Shown here: piece by piece, positions 25,525-35,000 of the stretch
How positions within the stretch are numbered: the stretch's first letter is position 1
Layout: the number at the start of each line of letters is the position of its first letter
Assembly (NCBI GenBank): GCA_900770385.1
Contig: CAAGKK010000016.1
Span: 17,525 to 81,524, forward strand
DNA: 64,000 bases
From: Clostridia bacterium
GTDB lineage: Bacteria; Bacillota; Clostridia; TANB77; CAG-508
Direction of reading: 5' to 3'
Notes under the pieces: generated by a model
What the model was told of the DNA's origin: nothing
Database searches by the model: none
Seen by the model: the letters and a program-made list of their open reading frames with translations, nothing else
Position numbers and translations under genes: made by a program

Positions 25525-25559
25525 TATCCCATATGTTTTTAACATATGGGATGTTTTTA
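25525..25559. terminator. Intrinsic terminator between convergent small genes
   Basis: ATCCCATATG pairs with CATATGGGAT, then GTTTTTAT. It overlaps the end of the minus-strand gene that stops at 25557. Confidence 0.88.
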
Positions 25560-25811
25560 TATAAGTAATTGCTTTTTTATTATATCAAAAGCATATCCAC
25601 ATATAATAAAATCAACAAAGAACATTAAAGAAGATTTAAATAAAATAGTTCCAATTGTGAATACTAGTGGTACTCTATAAATAGCATGATATGTATATAG
25701 TATAAGAATAGATATTAAACAAAAAATGAGAGAAAAGGCAAATCCATATTTCATTATTTTCTTTATTTTTAAATCTAAATTTTTAGAAAATTCTATAATA
25801 GACTTTAACAT
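25557..25811 (-). CDS. Small membrane protein of unknown function, 84 residues
   Basis: Two strong membrane spans can be seen (about residues 22-41 and 50-75), preceded by a basic amphipathic segment (KNLDLKIKKIMK). The ATG at 25811 follows AGGAAGTGAT. It is divergent from rpsT and convergent with the Cys-rich gene. No enzymatic motif is visible; a small integral membrane protein is all that can be said. Confidence 0.72.
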   Translation of the reverse strand: MLKSIIEFSKNLDLKIKKIMKYGFAFSLIFCLISILILYTYHAIYRVPLVFTIGTILFKSSLMFFVDFIICGYAFDIIKKQLLI

Positions 25812-25891
25812 AAAATCACTTCCTATATAAATGATAACATGTTACTTTAAGAAAAACAAATGTAATATTTGGTAAAAAAAATGCTTTTTGC

Positions 25892-25920
25892 TTGATTTTT
25901 TTATTAGTATGTGTTAAAAT
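25892..25920 (+). promoter_or_regulatory. Promoter of rpsT
   Basis: TTGATT at 25892-25897 and TAAAAT at 25915-25920 have a 17-base spacer, 46 bases before the start codon. Confidence 0.7.
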
Positions 25921-25965
25921 ATTATATGTTATAGTTTAGTATTACTAAGAGGAGGTGCAACAGGA

Positions 25966-26229
25966 ATGCCAAATATTAAATCAGCAATTAAAAGAGTTAG
26001 TGTTATAGAGAAAAAAACATTAAGAAATAATATGATAAAATCAGCTTATAAAACAGCTATTAAAAAGTTTGAATCAGCAGTTTCTGAAGGTGATAAAGCA
26101 AATGCAGAAAAATTATTTTCAGAAGCAACTAAGAAAATAGATCAAGCTTGTACAAAGGGTGTTATAGTAAAAAACACAGCAGCTAGAAAAAAATCTAAAT
26201 TAGCTAAGAAATTAAATGAAATGAAATAA
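25966..26229 (+). CDS. rpsT: 30S ribosomal protein S20
   Basis: S20 binds 16S rRNA early in 30S assembly. The start [10 protein letters not shown], the Lys/Arg-rich helices and [21 protein letters not shown] are characteristic. The 87 residues are standard. GAGGAGG precedes the ATG. It is monocistronic, with its own promoter and terminator. Confidence 0.97.
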   Translation: MPNIKSAIKRVSVIEKKTLRNNMIKSAYKTAIKKFESAVSEGDKANAEKLFSEATKKIDQACTKGVIVKNTAARKKSKLAKKLNEMK

Positions 26230-26260
26230 AAAGAACTGCCTAACGGCAGTTCTTTATTTA
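26229..26260. terminator. Intrinsic terminator between rpsT and the export operon
   Basis: AAAGAACTGCC pairs with GGCAGTTCTTT around TAAC. It is close to symmetrical and probably serves both converging transcripts. Confidence 0.9.
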
Positions 26261-28204
26261 TTAATTTTCTTTTTTCTCTAATTTATCTGTTACAATTACA
26301 AAGTTTACATTTCCAACAGCTATTTCATTGTTATCGGCTGTTTTTGAGAAGTTTTTATATTGTTTAGATAATTCTTGCAATTTTTCTGCTCTTGATGTTA
26401 AATTTTTTAAATCTCCATTTACAAAGTTACATATTGGATTAATAGCTTTGTTGTTGAATTCTTGGATACCATTATATAAAGTATTTGCTCCATCGCTTAT
26501 AGTTTCTGCAGAAGATGTTAATTGATTATCTGCCATATATAATTGTTTAGCACTACTATTAAGTGAATTTATTCCTAATTTTATTTTGGCAGAACCAGCT
26601 TGTAAACTATTTGCAGAAGTATTTAATTTTTTAGCACCATTTGCAATTCCAGCAACATTAGTTGTTAAACCATTTATTTGTGTAGGAATAGTTGAAGTTT
26701 CTTTTTGTAGTCCATTTAGACCATCAGAAATTCCTTTTACTGCAGCCTGTATGCTTTTTACACCAGTTTTTAATGATTTAATAGAAGTTTCAGAAGCTTT
26801 TATTGATTTTTCAGTTTCTTTTAATGTTTTATCAGCTGTATTTTTTACTAATTTATAAGTTTCTATAGATTTTTTGTTGTTAGTGATTTGTGTTTCTAAA
26901 GAACTGATTAAATTAGCATTTGTGTTAGCATCTAATGCAGTTTTTGCAGAAGTTAAAGTCTTATTATTACTTTCTAAAATAGTAATTGCATCTTCACTGT
27001 ATTTAGAAACATCCTTTAAAGCTTTAATCAAATCTTGAGCAGTTTCTGAAGAGCTATTAATTAAATCATCAATACCTGCAACTAAACCAGGATTCTCCTT
27101 TGTTCCGTCACCATTTAAACCGATTAGAGCACTATTTGATACACCATATAATTTAGTTACTGAACTTGGTAAAGCGCTTAATTGTGCAGCTACACCGCTT
27201 ACGCCATATTTTAAAGCAGCAGTTACATTTGCTAAATTAGCAGTTCCTGCAGTTAATCCTGTAACACCATCATCAATAAGAGTATAATTTTCATCTAAAT
27301 TATTTGCTCCATTTGAAAGTGAGTTCATGTAATCATTAAATTCTTTTGACTTTGCACTATATTTTTGAGTTCCATCTGCTAATGTTTTTGCACCTTCTTC
27401 TATTTGGTTACTTGAAGATTTTATTGTATTTACATTATCATATAAACTATCTAATTTATCAAAAATTTCTAAGTTTTCGTCTTCAAATACTTTTGGAGAA
27501 GCAACAGTTATTATGCTTCCAAGCTCAAAGTTTGTAGAATCCATTGTAATTTCAATATTACTTGGAAGATCTAATTTGTCTTTAGAAATATTTAAACTTT
27601 CGTTCATTCCTGGAAAACATATTCCTAATGCTACAGATTTATCATCTTTATTTACTATTTTTCCAGATGATATTTCAATATTAGAATTATTACTATTGTT
27701 TATAATTGTTCCAGCTGCAACCATGAATGGTGTATATATTATAGTTCTTTTACCATTAACAATTACAGTGTGTTTTTCGTTATTTGTATATTGAATATTA
27801 ACTGTTACTTTACCACTTTTTCCAATAATTTCATCTGATGAAATATCTTTATCATCTAATTTATAAGAAATTTTCATATCTATAGGTAAATTTTCTTTAG
27901 ATTCACCTTGATAATAAATATCTTTACCATTTGAGTTCCATATAATTGCTTCACCATTTTGAGAAAAAGTTTCTTCTCCATTTGTATTTTTTATATCAAA
28001 CAAATTTGTCATATCATTTAAAAGTTCTTGCTCATCTGTATTTTTTAAATGAGCACTTACTATAGTTTTATAAGATTTACCAGAGTTATCTGTTTTTGAA
28101 AACACTGTTTCTTCTTTAGTGTATGCTAGTACAGGCATTGCATAAGCAATAGTAGTACATAATAATAAACCAGATATAATTTTTTTACTTAATTTTGAAT
28201 TCAT
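26261..28204 (-). CDS. Secreted YhgE/Pip-like coiled-coil protein, partner of an MMPL exporter
   Basis: A signal peptide (residues 1-27, ending VLAYT) leads a roughly 200-residue beta-rich domain. A long helical region with LxxG-type heptads follows (IEEGAKTLADGTQKYSAK, NGLTTNVAGIANGAKKLN, LTSSAETISDGANTLYNG), as in YhgE/Pip and related exporters' extracellular domains. Unlike full YhgE it has no C-terminal membrane spans, so it is probably released or held by its partner. It lies 16 bases after the MMPL gene, which suggests one export or envelope complex; the substrate is unknown. Confidence 0.75.
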   Translation of the reverse strand: MNSKLSKKIISGLLLCTTIAYAMPVLAYTKEETVFSKTDNSGKSYKTIVSAHLKNTDEQELLNDMTNLFDIKNTNGEETFSQNGEAIIWNSNGKDIYYQGESKENLPIDMKISYKLDDKDISSDEIIGKSGKVTVNIQYTNNEKHTVIVNGKRTIIYTPFMVAAGTIINNSNNSNIEISSGKIVNKDDKSVALGICFPGMNESLNISKDKLDLPSNIEITMDSTNFELGSIITVASPKVFEDENLEIFDKLDSLYDNVNTIKSSSNQIEEGAKTLADGTQKYSAKSKEFNDYMNSLSNGANNLDENYTLIDDGVTGLTAGTANLANVTAALKYGVSGVAAQLSALPSSVTKLYGVSNSALIGLNGDGTKENPGLVAGIDDLINSSSETAQDLIKALKDVSKYSEDAITILESNNKTLTSAKTALDANTNANLISSLETQITNNKKSIETYKLVKNTADKTLKETEKSIKASETSIKSLKTGVKSIQAAVKGISDGLNGLQKETSTIPTQINGLTTNVAGIANGAKKLNTSANSLQAGSAKIKLGINSLNSSAKQLYMADNQLTSSAETISDGANTLYNGIQEFNNKAINPICNFVNGDLKNLTSRAEKLQELSKQYKNFSKTADNNEIAVGNVNFVIVTDKLEKKEN

Positions 28205-28220
28205 ATTTTATCATTCCTTT

Positions 28221-30290
28221 CTAATTCTCTATTTTTCTCATACCAATTGTGGTTTTACAAATTAATTTATCTAATATCATTAAAAATGCAGGTAATACCA
28301 TAATAACAGTTACCATTGAAATTAGTGCTCCTCTTGACATTAATGTACATAAAGAACCAATCATTTCTATTTTTGAATATGCTCCTACACCAAATGTAGC
28401 TCCAAAGAAACATAATCCACTTACAACTATTGAAGAAATAGATGTTGATAATGCTTCGTTTATAGCTTCTTGTTTTGTTTTATTATCTTTTCTTAATGTT
28501 ACATATTTAGTTGTTATTAAAATTGCATAATCTATTGTTGCACCAAGTTGAATAGTTCCAATTACTATAGAAGCTACAAATGGTAGTATCGTTCCACTGT
28601 AATATGGAATCCCCATATTAATAAATATTGCAAATTCTATAACTAAGATTAGTATAATTGGCAAAGACAATGATTTTAATATAAAGAACATAAGTAAGAA
28701 TATTAAAGCAATAGAAACTGTATTTACACTGTTAAAATCATGATCACTTATTTCTACTAAATCTTTCATAAGAGGTCCCTCACCAGCTAGAATGGCATTT
28801 TCATCGTATTGTTTTACAATATCATTTACTTGTGCTATTTGATTATTTAAGTCATCTGTTGCAAGTTCATATTTTGAATTAACAATAATCATTTGATATT
28901 TATCACTTTCAAAAACTGAAAGAATATCTTCTGGTATCATTTCTTCTGGTATACTAGAACCAGCTACTTGAGAATAACTTAAAGTCCATTCTATACCATC
29001 TACAGCTTTTATTTTATTTAACATTTCATTTACCTTATAATTAGGTAAATCTTTGTTTACAAGTATGACATCTGTAGAAACCATATTAAAGTTATCTTTT
29101 AATGATTTGTTTGCTTGTATACTTTGTAATGTATCTGGTAATGATTTGTCTAGGTTATAATAAACTTTTGTATTTGAATATCCATAAAAAGCGATAGGTA
29201 AAATTATTATAAATGCTAATGCAATTGCTTTATAATGTTTTAAAATAAAGTTTTTCCAATGAGTAAACTTAGGAAGAAGTTCCTTATGTTTTGTTTTTTC
29301 TATAAGATTGTCAAAGTACAATAACATTGCAGGTAAAATAGTTACAACACAAATTACTCCTAAAAGAACGCCTTTTGCCATTACTAATCCAATATCTTTT
29401 CCAAGCGTTAGATTCATACTACATAATGCTAAGAAACCAACAATTGTTGTTAAAGAACTTCCTATAACAGAAATTAATGTTTTAGAAATAGCATGCGCCA
29501 TAGCTTCATTTTTATCATTTAAAGTTTCTTTTTCAGCTTTATAGCTATGATATAAGAATATTGCAAAGTCCATTGTAACACCAAGTTGTAATACGGCACT
29601 TATAGCTTTTGTAATATATGAAATTTGTCCTAGTAAAATATTGCTTCCCATATTATATAAGATTGCTATACCTATATTTAATAAAATAAAAAATGGAACA
29701 GTATATGAATCTAAAGAAAGCTCTAATATCAAAATACAAAGTATAACTGCGATAATTACATATATTACTACTTCTGAATTTGATAAATCTCTTGTGTCTA
29801 ATACAGTTGCAGACATACCACTTATTTTACAATTTGAATCTGTGGTATCTCTTAAAGTTTCAATAGCAGATAGGGTTTCATCTGATGAAATTCCTTCCTT
29901 GAATGTAACTAATATAGCAGTTTCACCATCTTTATAAAGTTTATCTGTTACTTCCTTTGGTAGCATTTCTGTTGGAATAGTACTACCTAAAACATCAGTT
30001 AATCCAATTACTTTTTCTACACCAGTAATATTACGAATTTTATCTTCTAGTTTGATAATATCTTTGTTATTCATATTATCTAATAGAACTATAGAGAAAG
30101 ATCCCATGTCAAAATCATCTGCTAAAATGTTTTCTCCCTTAATAGTTTCTATATCTTCAGGCAAATAAACTAAAATATCGTAGTTTACTCTTGTTGCCAT
30201 CATACCTAAAACAGAAGGTATTAATAGAAGTATAGCAACTATTAAGATAATTGTTTTATGCTTACATATAAATTCTCCGAATTTAAGCAT
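28221..30290 (-). CDS. MMPL/RND-family transporter
   Basis: The 689-residue protein has the duplicated RND layout: one span (15-35), an extracellular domain, five or six spans, then the same again. Landmarks are the helix pairs with LGVTMDFAIFLYHSYK and LGATIDYAILITTKY, the conserved Asp-containing fourth helices of MMPL proteins. Such pumps move lipids or hydrophobic compounds using the proton gradient; the actual cargo cannot be told. It is the first gene of a two-gene operon divergent from a TetR regulator, with operators on its promoter. Confidence 0.9.
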   Translation of the reverse strand: MLKFGEFICKHKTIILIVAILLLIPSVLGMMATRVNYDILVYLPEDIETIKGENILADDFDMGSFSIVLLDNMNNKDIIKLEDKIRNITGVEKVIGLTDVLGSTIPTEMLPKEVTDKLYKDGETAILVTFKEGISSDETLSAIETLRDTTDSNCKISGMSATVLDTRDLSNSEVVIYVIIAVILCILILELSLDSYTVPFFILLNIGIAILYNMGSNILLGQISYITKAISAVLQLGVTMDFAIFLYHSYKAEKETLNDKNEAMAHAISKTLISVIGSSLTTIVGFLALCSMNLTLGKDIGLVMAKGVLLGVICVVTILPAMLLYFDNLIEKTKHKELLPKFTHWKNFILKHYKAIALAFIIILPIAFYGYSNTKVYYNLDKSLPDTLQSIQANKSLKDNFNMVSTDVILVNKDLPNYKVNEMLNKIKAVDGIEWTLSYSQVAGSSIPEEMIPEDILSVFESDKYQMIIVNSKYELATDDLNNQIAQVNDIVKQYDENAILAGEGPLMKDLVEISDHDFNSVNTVSIALIFLLMFFILKSLSLPIILILVIEFAIFINMGIPYYSGTILPFVASIVIGTIQLGATIDYAILITTKYVTLRKDNKTKQEAINEALSTSISSIVVSGLCFFGATFGVGAYSKIEMIGSLCTLMSRGALISMVTVIMVLPAFLMILDKLICKTTIGMRKIEN

Positions 30291-30320
30291 TTATTTCATC
30301 TCCTTATTTAAAATATTAAA

Positions 30321-30360
30321 TGACTCTTAGTCATTTTACCACATAAATGACCAACGGTCA
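30321..30360. promoter_or_regulatory. Two palindromic operators for the TetR regulator
   Basis: TGACTCTTAGTCA (30321-30333) and TGACCAACGGTCA (30348-30360) are 13-base palindromes with TGAC/GTCA arms and 27 bases centre to centre. A related single site, TGACCAATCG, overlaps the -35 of the tetR promoter near 30455. Repression of both genes by the adjacent TetR protein is the simple reading. Confidence 0.72.
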
Positions 30361-30361
30361 A
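30333..30361 (-). promoter_or_regulatory. Promoter of the MMPL operon
   Basis: On the minus strand TTGACC (30361-30356) and TAAAAT (30338-30333) have a 17-base spacer. The -35 box lies inside one operator palindrome, and the other abuts the -10 box. Confidence 0.8.
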
Positions 30362-30453
30362 TACAAAGCAATAAAAAAATTAAAATATTTTAAAATATTA
30401 TAAAATTAATGAAAAAATAGCTAATTAAAATATATTAAAAAATGAATAACATA

Positions 30454-30482
30454 TTGACCAATCGTATAATATATGTAATAAT
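30454..30482 (+). promoter_or_regulatory. Probable promoter of the tetR gene
   Basis: TTGACC at 30454-30459 precedes an AT-rich -10 region (TAATAA at 30476-30481, 16-base spacer). An operator-like TGACCAATCG overlaps the -35 box, which suggests autoregulation. Confidence 0.5.
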
Positions 30483-30504
30483 ATATGCATAAGGAGATAA
30501 AAAA

Positions 30505-31098
30505 ATGAACATAGAAGAACAAAAAAATGACAAAGAAAATAGAATATTAAATACGGCATATAAGCTATTCACAGAAAAAGGAATAAAGGATACATCAGTA
30601 CAAGATATTGTAGATAATGCTAATGTGGCTAAAGGAACTTTCTATTTATATTTTAAAAATAAGTATGAATTACAAGATATTTTAATTGCAAAAAAGTCTC
30701 ATAAGTTATTTACAGAAGCTTTGGAAAGCCTAAGAAAAACTTATATCACAAATTTTTCTGATCAAATTATATATGTAATAAATTATGTTATAGATCAATT
30801 AACAAAAATGCCAATATTATTAAAATTTATTTCTAAAAATTTGTCATGGGGAGTATATAATAAAACTATAAATAAATTGTATGAAAGAAATGAAGAAGAA
30901 CAAGATGGTTTATATAATTTGTTTTTAAAAGGAGTAAATGAGAATAATTTAAAATTAAAAAATCCAGAAGTAACCTTATTTATGATTATTGAACTTACAA
31001 GTTCAGCATGTTTTAATTCAATATTATATAATGAACCATTACCAATAGAAGAGTTTAAACCATATTTATATGAAACAATACGCGAATTAATAAAGTAA
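30505..31098 (+). CDS. TetR/AcrR-family transcriptional regulator
   Basis: The N-terminal helix-turn-helix shows the TetR pattern, with ILNTAYKLFTEKGIKDTSVQ, DIVDNANVAKGTFYLYFKNKYEL (residues 34-56). The C-terminal 130 residues are an all-helical ligand-binding domain. At 197 residues it is typical. AAGGAG precedes the ATG. Its divergence from the MMPL operon with palindromic operators between them marks it as the local regulator; its inducer is unknown. Confidence 0.92.
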   Translation: MNIEEQKNDKENRILNTAYKLFTEKGIKDTSVQDIVDNANVAKGTFYLYFKNKYELQDILIAKKSHKLFTEALESLRKTYITNFSDQIIYVINYVIDQLTKMPILLKFISKNLSWGVYNKTINKLYERNEEEQDGLYNLFLKGVNENNLKLKNPEVTLFMIIELTSSACFNSILYNEPLPIEEFKPYLYETIRELIK

Positions 31099-31202
31099 AG
31101 ATAATTTCATTTTCCAAACATCAAAACACAAAATAACTAATACATAAATTATTAAATATTAACTATTCATTTTTCAATATTAATTAAATACTATAAAAAT
31201 AT

Positions 31203-31404
31203 TCAGCCTACATTTTGAGTACTTTCTTTCCAAATTAGACCCTCCAAGACAAGGGGGTAATCCGTATGCCTCAAAGGGCTGTCGGGCCCTAATTTTCCAA
31301 AAAAGTCTCAAAATAGTCTGAACTCTATAAATTATTAATTGTTAATTATTCATCATTCATTATTAATTAAATTATATGTAGGGGCGGAACCCTGTGTCCG
31401 CCCG
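31203..31404 (+). repeat. Dispersed intergenic repeat module, copy D
   Basis: The core at 31203-31321 is one base longer than the others (an extra G in the GGGGG run), followed by the AT-rich spacer and a hairpin at 31382-31403. There is no upstream GC hairpin. It fills the convergent gap between tetR and mscL. The only other feature in that gap is a CCAAACATC-type remnant of the second repeat family near 31115-31143. Confidence 0.9.
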
Positions 31405-31428
31405 AATATGAAAATCAAATACAAAATA

Positions 31429-31923
31429 TTATTCATCTATTTTAGAAGTGCAATGAGCACATTTGGTTGCTTTAAAGGGTATTTCAGATAAACAATAAGG
31501 ACATAATTTTGTTTTTGGTTCTTCTTCAACAGTTTCTTTTTTGTTTTTAGAAGTTAATTTTTTAAATAACGAAACATTTTGTTTGTCTGCAATTTTTGAC
31601 CACTTTTCTAATTCTTTTTTCTTAGCTTCTTCAAATTTTTTATTTAATTTATTGATATACTTAATAACCAAGAATAAAGTAAATGCTACAATTAAAAAAT
31701 TAACTAATGCAGATATAAAAGAACCATATTTAACAGATGAATTACCTATATGAAATACTAAATCTGAAAAATCCATTTTTCCTGTAAAGCTATTAATTAG
31801 TGGCATAATAATATCATTTACTAAGGAATTTACAATACTTTGAAAAGCACTACCTATAATAACACCAATTGCTAAATCAATAATATTTCCTTTTAGAGCA
31901 AACTCTTTAAATTCTTTTAACAT
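31429..31923 (-). CDS. mscL: Large-conductance mechanosensitive channel with a C-terminal zinc ribbon
   Basis: MscL opens under membrane tension to release solutes after osmotic downshock. The N-terminal helix and first span ([23 protein letters not shown]) and the second span ([23 protein letters not shown]) are characteristic. After the normal cytoplasmic helix the protein continues about 45 residues and ends in CPYC...CAHC, a zinc ribbon not found in the classical enteric channel. The start is the ATG at 31923, because the GGAGG within the upstream ATGGAGG serves as its ribosome site. 164 residues. Confidence 0.93.
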   Translation of the reverse strand: MLKEFKEFALKGNIIDLAIGVIIGSAFQSIVNSLVNDIIMPLINSFTGKMDFSDLVFHIGNSSVKYGSFISALVNFLIVAFTLFLVIKYINKLNKKFEEAKKKELEKWSKIADKQNVSLFKKLTSKNKKETVEEEPKTKLCPYCLSEIPFKATKCAHCTSKIDE

Positions 31924-31951
31924 AACTACCTCCAATATAAAAATTAATATT

Positions 31952-31980
31952 ATATTATTCTAAATGTAGAAAAAAGTCAA
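31952..31980 (-). promoter_or_regulatory. Promoter of mscL
   Basis: On the minus strand TTGACT (31980-31975) and TAATAT (31957-31952) have a 17-base spacer, 29 bases upstream of the ATG. Confidence 0.7.
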
Positions 31981-32022
31981 ATTTAGGTTAATTGAATATT
32001 TTAAAATACAAATTATCTAATA

Positions 32023-32051
32023 TAGACTTATTTTTTCTATGGTGGTATAAT
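32023..32051 (+). promoter_or_regulatory. Promoter of mfd
   Basis: TAGACT at 32023-32028 and TATAAT at 32046-32051 have a 17-base spacer, 22 bases before the start codon. Confidence 0.65.
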
Positions 32052-32073
32052 GTAAACTATAGGAGAATACTAA

Positions 32074-35000
32074 ATGAATGAAATAGCTAATATATTAACT
32101 CAAAATGAAAAATTTAAAGACATTGTAAAAGAGATAAAATTAAATACCACCCCAATATCTATATTGGGGTTAGTTGATGTTGCAAAAATACAATTTGCTA
32201 GCGCTCTATTAGAGCAAACTAATAAAAAAATATGTATAATTACTTACAATGAGATACAAGCTAAAAATTTATTAAAGAATTTAAATTATTTTAATAAGAA
32301 GGTTGTATATTTTCCTAAAAAAGAAATAGTAACTTATGATTATGATGTAGAAAGCAAAGATTTAATATATGAAAGAATGGATGCTTTAAATAAAATTTAT
32401 ACTAATGAGGCTCAAATTATAGTTACAACAATTGAAGCATGCATGCAAGAAATGATTGCAAAAAAAGATTTGTTTTCTAATATTATTAGTTTTGAATTTG
32501 ATAAAAATTATAATTTTGAAGAAATAAAACAAAAGTTAGTTAACCTAGGTTATGAAAGAGTAGATTTAATAGAGGGAAAAGGTCAATTTAGTATAAGAGG
32601 AGATATTTTAGACATTGCCTTAACCGAAAATAAAGGTGTAAGAATAGAATTCTGGGGAGATGAAATAGATTCTATAAGATATTTTAATATATCTTCACAA
32701 AGATCAATAGAAGAAATAAAAAAAATAAATATATATCCAGCACATGAATATGTATTAAATAATTCAATAGATGAAGTATGCAAAAAAATAGAAGAAACAA
32801 AAGAAGATTTTCCATATTTAGAAGAGGCAATTAATAATGATATAGAACAAATAAAAAGTGGAAATTATATATCAAAAATAGATAAATATATTAAATGCTT
32901 TTATAACCAAAGAAATACAATACTAGATTACTTGTTAAAAGATACTATTACTTTTGTAGATGAGATTGGAAAAGTTAAAGCTAGAGTAAATAACATATTA
33001 TTAGATAATAAGTCACTAATAACAGTATTATTAGAAAAGAAAAAATTTGTGCCTCAAATTATTGAAAATTTAAAAGATTTCGAACATATTGATATAGATT
33101 TAAAAAATAGACAAATAGTGTATTTAGAAAATCAAGATTTACCATTAAATAGGCCAAATAGTTTTAGCTTTACATATAAAGAATTGAATTTTTACAAAGC
33201 AAATACAGAAGCACTTATAGAAAAAATAGAAACAGGACTAAATGATAATAAAAAAATAATAGTTTTGGCAGGAAATGAAGAAAGCTGTAATAAACTATGT
33301 AATTTGCTTTTAGAAAAAAATATTCCATATAAATTTGAAAAGAAATTAGAGAATGATATTTCAAATAAAGGAGTATTGGTAACAACAGGAATATTATCTT
33401 CTGGTTTTGAGTGCTTTGATACTGGGTTAATTGTAATCACAGGAGAAGAACTTTTTTATAGTGAAAAAAAGAAAAGAAAAAAGGCAGTTTCAGCATTCAA
33501 ACAAGGAGAAAAAGTTGTATTTGCAGATTTAAAACCTGGTGATTATGTTGTGCATAAAACTCATGGAATTGGACAGTTTATAGGAGTAAATACCATAAAA
33601 ACACTTGATATAACAAAAGATTATATAAAGATCAAGTATAAGGGAGAAGACTATTTATATGTTCCAACAAATGATTTAGATAATATAAGAAAATATATTG
33701 GTGGAGGAGAAGCAGAACCAAGGTTAAATAAATTAGGCAGCAAAGAGTGGGAAAAAACAAAAGCTAAAGTTAAAAATAATCTAAGAGAAGTTGCTCAAAA
33801 TTTAATAGAGTTATATGCTAAAAGAAAAAAAGCAAAAGGTTTTACATTTACCAAAGATACTCCATGGCAAACACAATTTGAAAATGATTTTCCATATACA
33901 GAAACAGATGACCAATTAAGATGTATTAGTGAAGTAAAAAAAGATATGGAAAAACCTCTTCCAATGGATAGACTTTTATGTGGAGATGTTGGATATGGAA
34001 AAACAGAAGTAGCAATGCGTGCAGCTTTTAAAGCTGTTATGGATCAAAAACAAGTAGCGTACCTAGTGCCAACTACTGTTTTAGCAAACCAACAGTATGA
34101 AGCATTTAAAGAGAGAATGCAAGAGTTCCCAATAAGAATAGAATTATTAAATAGATTTAGAACACTAAAAGAACAAAAAGAAGTAATAAGAAAGCTAAAA
34201 TTAGGAGAAATAGATATTGTTATAGGAACTCATAGAATACTTAGCAAAGATATAGAGTTTAAAGATTTAGGATTATTAATAATTGATGAAGAGCATAGAT
34301 TTGGTGTAAAAGATAAAGAGAAAATAAAAGAATTAAAAGAAACTATAGATGTTTTAACAATGACTGCAACTCCAATTCCAAGAACTTTGCATATGTCGAT
34401 TGTAGGAATTAGAGATATGTCTGTTATTTACGAACCACCTCAAAATAGAAAACCTGTTCAAACATATGTGTTAGAGTATGATAAAGAAGTAATAACAGAG
34501 GCAATAACAAAAGAATTAGAAAGAGATGGGCAAGTATTTTATTTATTTAATAATGTAGAAGGTATAATTAGAAAAGCAGATGAAGTACAGGACTTGGTTC
34601 CAGAAGCAAAGGTTGGATTTGCACATGGAAAAATGACAGGAAAAGAACTAGAAGATATAATGCAGGAATTCGTTGAGGGAAAAATTAATGTGTTAGTTTG
34701 TACAACAATTCTTGAATCAGGTATTGATATACCTAATGCAAATACTATTATTGTAGAAAATGCAGATAGACTTGGTTTAGCACAGCTATATCAAATAAGA
34801 GGAAGAGTTGGTAGAAGTAATAGTCAAGCATATGCTTATATTACATATAAAAAAGAAAAAATGTTATCAGAAATAGCGGATAAAAGATTAAAAGCAATTA
34901 AAGAATTTACAGAGTTTGGCTCAGGATTTAAAATTGCAATGAGAGACTTAGAAATAAGAGGGGCTGGTAGTTTATTAGGAGAAATACAGCATGGACATAT

